This document shows, piece after piece, positions 38,987 to 46,840 of a stretch of DNA of 64,000 nt. The notes beneath the pieces are model-generated. The model was not told where the DNA came from, ran no database searches, and saw only the letters and a program-made list of their open reading frames with translations. The stretch is from the NCBI RefSeq assembly GCF_023555415.1, contig NZ_JAKRYL010000001.1, positions 248,001-312,000 on the forward strand, read 5' to 3'. The stretch comes from Halalkalibacter alkaliphilus (GTDB taxonomy: Bacteria > Bacillota > Bacilli > Bacillales > Bacillaceae_D). Within the stretch, counting starts at the first letter, position 1. Each line of letters starts with the position of its first letter. Position numbers and translations under genes: made by a program.

Positions 38987-39154
38987 GGGGTGTCTCAAAA
39001 GGTCTGTTTTTGACCTTTTGAGACACCCCTGAAGCAATGTGCGGAGTCGCTACATCTTTTAAAATAAAGCCTTGAGAGGATTGGATTACACTTTCACGGA
39101 GCTTAGCGACGGTGCTATTGCCTCCTCTGTTCTGGAGTTTTTAGACAGCCCCTT
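38987..39154 (-). repeat. Hairpin-bearing dispersed repeat, copy 1
   Basis: About 168 bp with imperfect terminal inverted ends (GGGGTGTCTCAAAAGG at the left, TTTTTAGACAGCCCCTT at the right). The left end is itself an 18-bp perfect hairpin (38987-39029). The body shares CTACATCTTTTA, GCCTTGAGAG and ATTGCCTCCTCTGTTCT with copy 2 at 40891. It abuts the 3' end of the aldolase gene and may terminate its transcription. No protein-coding capacity is credible. It resembles a MITE or other small palindromic repeat. Confidence 0.7.
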
Positions 39155-39172
39155 CTCTTTTGAATCAATAAC

Positions 39173-40132
39173 CTACTTCGACTCTGGAGCCAAAGAAGAT
39201 TCTGGTGAAGTTACCTTATCATAAAAATCAACAAATTTATTACGATCTTCGCTTGCACGGTAGGCCATAGCAACACGTGGATGTTCATTTAAGGTTCCAG
39301 AGATCATATAAGGAATGATGTATCCCCATTCCCATCTTTGACGCATTTCTAGCATGTGCTTTTCAATAACATCAAGTACTGGTTTTAATTCATAACTCGC
39401 TTTTTGGATATGAGTAACGAGAAGTTCTGTATTACAGTTTCCTGCAGCTCGGCCCATTCCGTAAACAGAAGAATCAAGAAAGGTAACTCCATTTCGCATC
39501 GCAGTCAGCGTATTCGCAAAAGCTAATTGCATATTGTTATGTGTATGAATGCCTAGCTTCTTGTTAGGTATCATTTCTTTAAACTTGTTAACTTGGTGCT
39601 GAATGTCAGCTGGATCTAAACTTCCAAAAGAGTCAACAATATAAACTACATCAACAGCACTCTTTTTCACCATATTAAATGCTTCAATTAGTTGATTCTC
39701 AGGTACACTAGATAGCGCCATGATGTTAAGCGATGTCTCATAGCCCAAATCATGAAACATTTGAACAAGCTCTAATCCTTTATCAACCTCACGAATATAA
39801 CAAGCGACACGAATCATATCTAAAGGACTTTGCTCACGCGGCAAAATATCGTCAGGGTCAACACGCCCAATATCGACTAAAGCAGAAAGCTTTGTGAACT
39901 TTTTCTCAGGAATAATTTCTTTTAAGAAGTTATCATCAAGAAATCTCCATGGGTTCGGCTCCGTCGCTTGGAGAAGCTTTGGTGAATTTTTATAGCCAAT
40001 TTCCATATATTCAACGCCTGCAGCGCTAAGGCCGTCATACAAGTCTTGAACAAATTCAACGCTAAAATCCCAGTTGTTAATTAATCCCCCATCTCGAATG
40101 GTACAATCTATAATCTGGCAACTCTGTTCCAT
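39173..40132 (-). CDS. Aldolase-catalytic-domain protein (DRE-TIM metallolyase, HMGL-like)
   Basis: A 319-residue TIM-barrel protein of the DRE-TIM superfamily, related to 4-hydroxy-2-oxovalerate aldolase and HMG-CoA lyase. The metal-binding DCTIRDGG (residues 9-16) and GIHTHNNMQLAFAN (about 193-206) are present, plus YGMGRAAGN typical of the lyase loop. It lacks the C-terminal communication domain of true HOA aldolases. A likely product is an aldolase acting on a 2-oxo acid; the substrate is not known. It is a single gene with AAGGAAGG before the ATG. Such proteins also occur in polysaccharide or lipid gene clusters, but nothing here indicates that. Confidence 0.75.
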   Translation of the reverse strand: MEQSCQIIDCTIRDGGLINNWDFSVEFVQDLYDGLSAAGVEYMEIGYKNSPKLLQATEPNPWRFLDDNFLKEIIPEKKFTKLSALVDIGRVDPDDILPREQSPLDMIRVACYIREVDKGLELVQMFHDLGYETSLNIMALSSVPENQLIEAFNMVKKSAVDVVYIVDSFGSLDPADIQHQVNKFKEMIPNKKLGIHTHNNMQLAFANTLTAMRNGVTFLDSSVYGMGRAAGNCNTELLVTHIQKASYELKPVLDVIEKHMLEMRQRWEWGYIIPYMISGTLNEHPRVAMAYRASEDRNKFVDFYDKVTSPESSLAPESK

Positions 40133-40890
40133 CGTAAGACCTTCCTTCTGTTATTCTTATTTTCAGTATGCTCTTTTGTGCCACTTACAACTCAATATGT
40201 AGAAAAACCATATGCAGTTTGTACCATGATTCGATAATAGTTGTCAATATTCAAATAATTTTTCCTCTTAGAACTTTCGTAAGAACAGCTTTACTAGCCG
40301 TAAACCGGTCTTACTCGACACATTACACCAATTACTCGTGATAACACAAAAAAGGCGCTAGAACTTACATCACCCTAGCACCCTTCTTGGTTGACCTTAC
40401 TTTCTTTATGAAAACTTTAAACGTTATTTACATAGGCTTAACTGATTTAACCTTTTTTAATAGTACAATCATGTTGGGTAGAGCGACAAGTGGGGTCGCT
40501 ACACTGACAGCGTTGGCGGGGCTGTTAGTACTCTTATTACAATTATATTTAATTAAGAAAACTATAAACTCCCCTTAATTTAACTAAATAAGAATTGCCC
40601 CATTTCACTAATCTCTTTTTAAATTTATCTGGCACTTTTATATTCGGTGAATCTTTACGTTTTATTGTACGATATGCTTCTTGGCATAACACTGTTTGGC
40701 TGTATTTCCTTCTTCCTCATCAAAAGCTCTCTTAACATACTGGTATTTCCCATTGTTAGCTTGTTCACGTGCCTTATGATTATCTTTTAACATAATCGTC
40801 ATACATTCAGAAATAATGGTCCTTTAGGCGGCCATCTAATAAAATGAGGATAAGACGAATGAATATGGATGAAGGAAAGTCATGAATAAA
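40133..40890. other. Intergenic region with possible gene remnants
   Basis: About 760 bp without a convincing gene. A minus-strand terminator (40354-40382) implies that something was transcribed from the right. On the minus strand 40662-40802 reads as 46 codons with coding-like content (KAREQANNGKYQYVKRAFDE), without a ribosome site. Another frame continues (DSPNIKVPDKFKKRLVKWGN) from about 40660 to 40580. This looks like a decayed, frameshifted gene of unknown family. A plus-strand frame at about 40408-40578 encodes one hydrophobic helix but has no ribosome site. Confidence 0.35.
40354..40382 (-). terminator. Rho-independent terminator
   Basis: On the minus strand GGTGCTAG pairs with CTAGCGCC (one G-U), followed by TTTTTTGTG. 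The gene it served is not intact. Confidence 0.55.
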
Positions 40891-41035
40891 GGGGATTATC
40901 CCAAAAAGGCATGCTTTTAACCTTTGGGATAATCTCGAAGTTTCTACATCTTTTAGAGCCTTGAGAGAAGTGGATATTCCTTTCAGGCTAACGAAAGGAG
41001 CCATTGCCTCCTCTGTTCTAGCTTTTGAGATACCC
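40891..41035 (-). repeat. Hairpin-bearing dispersed repeat, copy 2
   Basis: About 145 bp related to copy 1 (38987-39154). The left-end hairpin GATTATCCCAAA / TTTGGGATAATC has a different sequence but the same place and shape, followed by CTACATCTTTTAGAGCCTTGAGAG, then ATTGCCTCCTCTGTTCTAGCTTTTGAGATACCCTT in pieces matching copy 1. It touches the stop codon of the minus-strand putative anti-sigma gene and probably provides its terminator. Confidence 0.68.
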
Positions 41036-42460
41036 TTACATCCCCTGATGCTTCTCTAAAGAACCAATAAACGTATCCAATCTTTGCATAAACACACCTC
41101 CATTATAATCCTCTCGGTCAGCATGCTTATGCTTGTAAAACCATTCTCCAGACAGTTCGAACAGCTCAATGTACCCATCGATAAACTCCTCGTCCATTCC
41201 ACTATAGTAGGCGTAGTGGTGAGGAATCCCTCCGCCTAAGTCTTCGTGGTATGAAAGGTCGATGTTAAACGCATCAAACATAATTTCTTTCCCTTGTTCA
41301 ATAGGAAATCCATCCTTAAGCTTACCGAATGAGTAAAAACTATTAGTTGAAACCGCCGGGTCGCTAAAGCGCCATTCTATAAAATAATCATGTTCAATTC
41401 GTTCAATCGTTGTATCTTTTGGAAGGTAACTTGTGATTCCTGCTTCTTCATTTACATAGAGCTCTAATTGAACTTCCTCGAACCCAATAGCTCCTACTTG
41501 GAGGAGAACCGTTTGTTCCAAAGGTCTTTGGTACTCTTGGTGAAGCTCTCCTTCTGATCCTGGAAAAATGTAAGGCATTCCTACTCTCATTTGTGAGAAT
41601 ATGAGCCACGATATAGACCAGCTTTCCCTGTCATCAAGAGGAAAATCAGCCGTGTAGATCATCGGGTGTCCAAATAACTGAGATACATATACCTCGAGAA
41701 AACGCCCGGTGTCTTCATCAATAAATGCATACATCCTTGTGTTCTCCTGATCAAAAGGAAGGACATCCCTGAAAGGAAATGAAACCTGAAAATTCATTCG
41801 CATTTCGTTAATTAACAAATCTAGTGGTACAGTTGTCCCCCCCGTTTGAGTAAAATCAGCAGTTAGCTCTTGAATTTTCTCTTCTATTAGTCCTTCTTCC
41901 GCATTTACATCAAAGAGAAGAAGATTCAATTCCTCTGAGGCTGGACCATGTACGTGAACGGAATAAAACTCCTCCTCCTGCTCTTCCTCTACAAACCATT
42001 CCCTTGGCAGATACACAGAAAATGTATCGTTGTAAATGCTAGTCGTATTCATTGCATTCAAATCATTATAATCAAAGGTCGGCCGTTCGAGTATTCTGAA
42101 TAACATATCTGGGTTTTCTTCGGTATGCTGCAAATCAATCGATTCTCCCCTTCTCTTCTCATCTACAACATCTGGAACGATATGGGTTGGCAAATCATCT
42201 TGTGTGTCGTCTTGCAAGACAGTAAAATTTATAATTAATAGACCCGCAATTCCTGCTGCAACAGCTGTAGCCACGCTCCCAATTACACGTTGACGAATCA
42301 TCTTTCGTTGCGGTTCCTTTTTAGAGCGATTACTAATATCTTTTAAACCATCTTGGAATGCTAGCAGACTTTTATCACGTGCTTCCTTAGATGCTTTCAT
42401 CTTCTCTCGTTGTTGCATAATATAACGAAGTTCTTCCTCATGACGGTTTCGGTTATTCAT
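41036..42460 (-). CDS. Putative membrane-anchored anti-sigma factor
   Basis: A 474-residue protein: basic, helical cytoplasmic N terminus (about 1-58), one membrane helix (GSVATAVAAGIAGLLIINFTVL, about 61-82), and a ~390-residue very acidic extracytoplasmic domain of unknown fold. The topology and its place directly after an ECF sigma gene (8-bp overlap, GGAGGTGA site) indicate an anti-sigma factor holding the sigma at the membrane. I see no clear zinc-binding HxxxCxxC motif at the N terminus, so it is not a standard ZAS anti-sigma. The extracytoplasmic part shows no family I recognise. Confidence 0.65.
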   Translation of the reverse strand: MNNRNRHEEELRYIMQQREKMKASKEARDKSLLAFQDGLKDISNRSKKEPQRKMIRQRVIGSVATAVAAGIAGLLIINFTVLQDDTQDDLPTHIVPDVVDEKRRGESIDLQHTEENPDMLFRILERPTFDYNDLNAMNTTSIYNDTFSVYLPREWFVEEEQEEEFYSVHVHGPASEELNLLLFDVNAEEGLIEEKIQELTADFTQTGGTTVPLDLLINEMRMNFQVSFPFRDVLPFDQENTRMYAFIDEDTGRFLEVYVSQLFGHPMIYTADFPLDDRESWSISWLIFSQMRVGMPYIFPGSEGELHQEYQRPLEQTVLLQVGAIGFEEVQLELYVNEEAGITSYLPKDTTIERIEHDYFIEWRFSDPAVSTNSFYSFGKLKDGFPIEQGKEIMFDAFNIDLSYHEDLGGGIPHHYAYYSGMDEEFIDGYIELFELSGEWFYKHKHADREDYNGGVFMQRLDTFIGSLEKHQGM

Positions 42461-43010
42461 GGCTACTCACCTCCATATTCATTCGTTCAGATAGAGCCAA
42501 TCTTGCCCTTCGTTGAGTTGATTTCACCGAAAGAATGGATTTCCCCATAATGTCCGCTGTTTCTTTGGTTGAAAAACCCTCGATAAACCTTAAATGGAGA
42601 ACAGCCTGATAATGACTAGGTAGCTTATCGATCGTCTTGAGAATTTCATCCATATGTAAATGACGAAGAACAGTGACCTCCGCTGATTCATCCTTGCCAC
42701 CTAAATGTTCGATTACGTCTTTATCCATTGAAATGGACTGCCTCTCCTTTTTTTGCTTACGGTAATAATCAATCACAACATTTCGGGCTATTTTAAAAAT
42801 CCATGTTTTAAATGAAGATTTCCCTTCAAATTGACCTAGCTGCCGTGCCACTTTAAAGAAAACATCCTGCAGCAGTTCCTCTGTATCGTGATAGCTATTC
42901 GTTTGTATGTATATGTATTGAAAAATTCGATCCACATATCGTTCATGTAATTGTTGAATAGCTTGTTGATCACCTGTAAGAATCTCACGTATGAGTTCGT
43001 GATCGTTCAT
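42453..43010 (-). CDS. ECF-type RNA polymerase sigma factor
   Basis: A 185-residue sigma-70 family factor. Region 2 (about 10-85) contains DRIFQYIYIQTNSYHDTEELLQDVFFKVAR and FKTWIFKIARNVVIDYYRK. Region 4 (about 115-175) contains LPSHYQAVLHLRFIEGFSTKETADIMGKSILSVKSTQRRAR. No region 3, as in ECF factors. It closely resembles Bacillus SigX/SigV/YlaC-type proteins in length. First gene of a two-gene operon with the putative membrane anti-sigma. The stimulus is unknown; a cell-envelope stress is a reasonable guess. Confidence 0.88.
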   Translation of the reverse strand: MNDHELIREILTGDQQAIQQLHERYVDRIFQYIYIQTNSYHDTEELLQDVFFKVARQLGQFEGKSSFKTWIFKIARNVVIDYYRKQKKERQSISMDKDVIEHLGGKDESAEVTVLRHLHMDEILKTIDKLPSHYQAVLHLRFIEGFSTKETADIMGKSILSVKSTQRRARLALSERMNMEVSSHE

Positions 43011-43126
43011 TTCTCAACCTCCCCCATCTTTTGTCGTAAGTATAGACGATTAACTAGAGGAAAAGATGCTTAAAATCTGAAATTTCTTTTTAAAATCTAG
43101 AATAGCATTCTCAGAAATAACAAAAA

Positions 43127-43163
43127 CGGATACAACACTTGTATCTCACAAGTGTTGTATCCG
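43127..43163 (-). terminator. Rho-independent terminator
   Basis: CGGATACAACACTTGT / ACAAGTGTTGTATCCG, a perfect 16-bp stem with a 5-nt loop, is followed by TTTTTGTTATTT on the minus strand. It lies 52 bp past the SDR gene's stop. Confidence 0.85.
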
Positions 43164-43214
43164 TTGATATTTGTATCTTCTTATTACTATTTTACAATTC
43201 AAGATTCAAAGAGA

Positions 43215-43955
43215 CTAAAGAACGGTACCACCATCAATGCTTAAGATCGTTCCTGTAATATATTTCGCTTCATCCGACGCAAGGAACGCATAACCATTCG
43301 CTATATCCTCTGGATCTCCCATACAATTTAAGACTGATTTTTCCTTCATCATGTCTATAATTTTCTCTGGCATTTTTTCTACCATAGGTGTCGCAATAAA
43401 CCCAGGAGCAATAGCATTTACACGGATTCCATATTTCCCTAATTCCTTAGCCCAAGACTTTGTCATTCCGTTTACTCCCCATTTAGCGGCAGCATAATTC
43501 GTCTGGCCAAAATTCCCGTAAAGACCAACAACAGAAGAAGCATTTAATATAACTCCACTCTTTTGTTCAATCATTACTTTTGCTGCCTCTTGAGCAACAT
43601 TAAATACGCCTTTTAGATTCACATTAATGACGCTGTCCCATTGCGCTTCGGTCATCTTTACTAATTTCGCGTCATTTGTAATTCCTGCATTATTGACGAC
43701 AATGTCAATTCGACCATACTGAGCAACAGTTTCTTCCATTATGTTCTCAACATTTTGACGATCCGTTACATCTCCTTCAAGTGCGATACTTTCTCCACCA
43801 AGCTCTTGTATCATAGTGGAAGTACGCTCAACTTCAGTTTTATTCACATCCACTAAAGCTAGCTTTGCACCCTCTATGGCAAATTTTTTCGCTGTTGCTT
43901 CACCAATACCTCTTGATGCACCTGTGATAATCGCGACTTTTCCTTTTAATCTCAT
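43215..43955 (-). CDS. SDR-family reductase (FabG/PhaB-like)
   Basis: A 246-residue short-chain dehydrogenase with TGASRGIG (about 10-17), NNAG (about 88-91), and catalytic Ser, Tyr and Lys in the NASSVVG and TNYAAAKWG segments. It resembles 3-oxoacyl-ACP or acetoacetyl-CoA reductases. ATG 43955 is chosen because the AAGGGGG site sits too close to the ATG at 43961. Next to phaP, it may supply 3-hydroxyacyl-CoA for PHA synthesis or act in PHA mobilisation; a true phaB lies in the phaRBC operon, so this one is a paralogue. The substrate is inferred. Confidence 0.82.
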   Translation of the reverse strand: MRLKGKVAIITGASRGIGEATAKKFAIEGAKLALVDVNKTEVERTSTMIQELGGESIALEGDVTDRQNVENIMEETVAQYGRIDIVVNNAGITNDAKLVKMTEAQWDSVINVNLKGVFNVAQEAAKVMIEQKSGVILNASSVVGLYGNFGQTNYAAAKWGVNGMTKSWAKELGKYGIRVNAIAPGFIATPMVEKMPEKIIDMMKEKSVLNCMGDPEDIANGYAFLASDEAKYITGTILSIDGGTVL

Positions 43956-44156
43956 TTCCATTCCCCCTTACTTTTTTTCATGTTTCTCTCCAGTTCCAAG
44001 TAACAAGGTCAATAGTAATAAAGGGTATAGAAAGCGTTTGCGCATAAAAAAAGGAAAACTAGCCATTCATAAAGTCTAACTTGGATCATCTTGAGAAGTC
44101 TAATTCCTAAGAAGCTGTTATATTTATGAATAAGCTTGGATTCCTATTAGAATGAA

Positions 44157-44666
44157 TTATTTTGCATTAGTTGTTGCATAGAAGTCAAAGAATTTGAACA
44201 TCTGAGGCTGTGTTTGCTTCCATTGGTCAAAAACCCCTTCAAATGCATTCGTTGATTTTTCACGCATTTTTTGGTTTTGAGCGATTGCATTTGCAAATGC
44301 ATCTTGTAATTGTTCATTTGATTTTGAAAGAAGTTCAAGTGAAGCTTTACTTGGTAATGTAGCAATTGATTGAGATTTATGACTGATATCTTCTATTTTA
44401 TTTAACCACTCTTGATAATTTTGAACTCCAAATGCGCTGTTATAATTCTCAAGTAATGACTGTGTACTTGTTTTCCACTCTGTTGTCATCTTTTTTGAAT
44501 TTTCTTCAAATTGATTTAACTGTTCTTTCGTTCCTTCAATCCACTCTTTTTGACTATCAAACGCTTGCAGTGTTCTTGCTTCAAATTCTTCAATGAAATT
44601 AAATTGACTCCACCAATCTTTTACGAAACCATTATTTGAATTATTCGTCTCCTTTTTTGCCACCAT
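44157..44666 (-). CDS. phaP: PHA granule-associated phasin
   Basis: A 169-residue helical, amphipathic protein rich in Gln, Asn and Lys without a signal peptide or membrane helix, as in Bacillus PhaP. The segments VKDWWSQFNFIEEFEARTLQAFDSQKEW and NYQEWLNKIEDISHKSQSIATLPSKASLELL support this. It coats polyhydroxyalkanoate granules and limits their size. The position upstream of and divergent from phaRBC, next to phaQ, matches the B. megaterium arrangement. Preceded by GAGGGA. Confidence 0.85.
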   Translation of the reverse strand: MVAKKETNNSNNGFVKDWWSQFNFIEEFEARTLQAFDSQKEWIEGTKEQLNQFEENSKKMTTEWKTSTQSLLENYNSAFGVQNYQEWLNKIEDISHKSQSIATLPSKASLELLSKSNEQLQDAFANAIAQNQKMREKSTNAFEGVFDQWKQTQPQMFKFFDFYATTNAK

Positions 44667-44799
44667 CTAAAATCCCTCCACATAATTAAGTTATATATTT
44701 ACCAAAGTCAAATTATGACTCGGTATTAACAACATAAAACAAAGCTAAAACATTTGTTTATGTTACTAACAAGTTTCGGTGACTGACTATGAAGCTTAT

Positions 44800-45210
44800 C
44801 TAATCATTCTTCTTATCTTCATTTTTTGTGTATCTAGGTGGTGTGAAGAAGTTTGTGTACATGTTGAAAAACTGATCAAGCATCTTTTGATATTGCTCTA
44901 GTGAACTTGCCCAAATATCAAGGTATTGCTCTCCTGCCGAAGTAATGGAATAAATTCTTTTTGCTGGTCCAGATGATGTTGTATCCCATTCGGATGTAAC
45001 TAATTCATCTTTTTCTAGTTGACGAAGAATTCGATAGAAGTTCCCTTGATCAACAGAGTGAAACCCAAATTGCGTTAGTTTTTGCATTAATTCATAACCA
45101 TGTGCATTCCAATCTTTTAATAGCAATAGTAAAACAGGAATAATGAAATTTTTGGGAGCTCCTGCTGCTTCTGCTTTCTTTTTATCTATGCTACTGCTTC
45201 TGGGTGTCAT
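44800..45210 (-). CDS. phaQ: PHA-responsive repressor, PadR family
   Basis: A 136-residue PadR-type winged helix-turn-helix protein (about 25-105, LLLLKDWNAHGYELMQKLTQFGFHSVDQGNFYRILRQLEKDELVTSEWD). PhaQ in Bacillus represses phaQ and phaP and is released by binding PHA polymer. It lies upstream of phaP in the same direction and divergent from phaRBC. A 25-bp near-perfect palindrome (45242-45266) 32 bp before its start is the probable operator. Confidence 0.87.
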   Translation of the reverse strand: MTPRSSSIDKKKAEAAGAPKNFIIPVLLLLLKDWNAHGYELMQKLTQFGFHSVDQGNFYRILRQLEKDELVTSEWDTTSSGPAKRIYSITSAGEQYLDIWASSLEQYQKMLDQFFNMYTNFFTPPRYTKNEDKKND

Positions 45211-45241
45211 TCTATCACCTTCTCACCAAATATTTAATTAT

Positions 45242-45266
45242 CTATATGTGTAATTTACACCTATAG
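45242..45266. promoter_or_regulatory. Candidate PhaQ operator
   Basis: A 25-nt imperfect palindrome, outer arms CTATA / TATAG and inner GTGTAA / TTACAC, with mismatch only at positions 6/20 and the centre. PadR proteins recognise ATGT-N8-ACAT-like sites, and TATGTG...TTACAC resembles that. It is in the phaQ-phaR divergent region. Confidence 0.55.
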
Positions 45267-45470
45267 GTAAAAAAAGTCAACCCTTACTACTTTATTCAAA
45301 ATACGACATAAAAAGATAAAAAACGACACCATTATCCAAATGTAAGCGTGAAAAATGTCAAAATTTAAGGAAAAATGAAACTATTTTACGAATTGTTTTT
45401 GCCAAAAATCTACTCATTTTGCCTTACTATTAAGTTGTACAATCTTTTAATAAAGTTAGGAGTGGGATTC

Positions 45471-45959
45471 ATGACAAAACAAACCACGCTAGATCCTTTT
45501 GCCCTGTGGAAAAGCATGTATGAACAAACAGAGTCAAATCTAAGTGACGCAATCCACGAAACTCTGAAAAAAGAAGAATACGCGGAGTATTTAGGGCATT
45601 TACAAAGTGGATACCTCCAATACCAACAGTTCATTCAAAGTGCAACTGATGCGTATCTCAAGCAAATCAATGTTCCAACTCGTGAAGAAATCTCAAGTAT
45701 TGCCTCATTAATTATTAATGTTGAGGAAAAAGTCGAAAATCTTGACGAGAAAATTGATGACGAGCTTCTTAATCAAAATGTATCCTCAGAAATCACTAAA
45801 TTAAAAGCTAGTATTACAAGACTCGATAAGAAAATGAGTCAAATCTTAAAGATCTTGACGAATGAAGAAGAGTCGTCATCAAACGCTCCTTCACCGTCTT
45901 CAGAACAAAAGCCAGAGCAACAAGAACAGCAAGAGCAGCAAGAGCATAAGCCAGAGTAA
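45471..45959 (+). CDS. phaR: PHA synthase regulatory subunit PhaR
   Basis: A 162-residue subunit needed by the class IV PHA synthase PhaC. DPFALWKSMYEQTESNLSDAIHETLKKEEYAEYLGHLQSGYLQYQQ at the N terminus is typical. A coiled-coil (about 75-130) and a Gln/Glu-rich low-complexity tail (EQQEQQEQQEHKPE) follow. ATG 45471 has TTAGGAGTGGG and starts at the normal residue; an upstream in-frame ATG would add an unlikely hydrophobic leader. First gene of phaRBC. Confidence 0.92.
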   Translation: MTKQTTLDPFALWKSMYEQTESNLSDAIHETLKKEEYAEYLGHLQSGYLQYQQFIQSATDAYLKQINVPTREEISSIASLIINVEEKVENLDEKIDDELLNQNVSSEITKLKASITRLDKKMSQILKILTNEEESSSNAPSPSSEQKPEQQEQQEQQEHKPE

Positions 45960-46020
45960 ACTAAACTTATAAGCTCATTACTACACAAACTAAACTACAA
46001 ACATATTTGGAGGAATGAAA

Positions 46021-46803
46021 ATGTCAATTATTCAAAATGAATCAGCTCAAAAACTACAAGAAGGATTAAGTTTGGAAGGAAAAGTTGCCATCGTAACAGG
46101 AGGGTCACGTGGAATTGGTGCAGCAATTGCTAAAGATCTAGCTAGCAAAGGTGCAAAAGTTGTCATTAACTACAACGCTAGAAAAGATGCTGCAGATGGA
46201 GTGCTTTTTGAAATTGATCAACTTGGTGGAAGCGGTGTCGCATTCCAAGCAGATGTATCTAACTATGATCAAGCACACGCTTTAGTTGAAAATACGATCG
46301 ACTATTACGGCAAAGTAGACATCCTTGTTAACAATGCAGGAATTACAAGAGACCGCACGTTCAAAAAGCTTAGCGAACAAGAATGGAATGAAGTTATTAA
46401 CGTAAACTTGAATAGTATCTATCATACTACTTCAGCCGTTATTAACCCTATGCTTGAGCAACAATTTGGTCGCATTATTAATATTAGCTCTATCATCGGT
46501 CAAGCTGGTGGTTTCGGACAAACAAACTATGCTGCTTCAAAAGCAGGAATGATTGGATTTACAAAATCCCTTGCATTAGAAACGGCTAGTAAAGGAGTTA
46601 CAGTCAATGCTGTTTGCCCTGGATTTATCGAAACGGAAATGGTTGCAGAAATGCCTGAAAAAGTATTAGAACAAATTGTAGGAAAAGTTCCAATGAAGCG
46701 CCTAGGTCAAACTGCTGAAATTGCTGACGCTGTGTTATTCTTAGCAAATAACAGTTATATCACTGGTCAGTGCATCAATGTAAATGGCGGATTATACATG
46801 TAA
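46021..46803 (+). CDS. phaB: Acetoacetyl-CoA reductase
   Basis: A 260-residue SDR enzyme reducing acetoacetyl-CoA to (R)-3-hydroxybutyryl-CoA with NADPH, the monomer for PhaC. Motifs are TGGSRGIGAAIA (about 27-38), NNAGITRDRTF (about 103-113) and the catalytic Ser with Tyr-x-x-x-Lys in NYAASKAG (about 166). ATG 46021 is preferred: GGAGG at 46008-46013 is too near the ATG at 46015. The middle gene of phaR-phaB-phaC, the usual Bacillus order. Confidence 0.93.
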   Translation: MSIIQNESAQKLQEGLSLEGKVAIVTGGSRGIGAAIAKDLASKGAKVVINYNARKDAADGVLFEIDQLGGSGVAFQADVSNYDQAHALVENTIDYYGKVDILVNNAGITRDRTFKKLSEQEWNEVINVNLNSIYHTTSAVINPMLEQQFGRIINISSIIGQAGGFGQTNYAASKAGMIGFTKSLALETASKGVTVNAVCPGFIETEMVAEMPEKVLEQIVGKVPMKRLGQTAEIADAVLFLANNSYITGQCINVNGGLYM

Positions 46804-46840
46804 CAAAAATTTAGGTTAGATGTGAAAAGGAGAATGGTTA

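Noticed and set aside
40387-40578. Plus-strand frame encoding one hydrophobic helix
   Set aside because: No ribosome site, low-complexity hydrophobic composition and no recognisable family.
40807-41004. 65-codon minus-strand frame with AGGAGG in front
   Set aside because: It lies in repeat copy 2 and runs through its hairpin. The homologous copy 1 does not keep the ATG or the frame, so the AGGAGG is probably part of the repeat.
44030-44046. GAAAGCGTTTGCGC as a CRE near the extra SDR gene
   Set aside because: Only about 11 of 14 consensus positions match.
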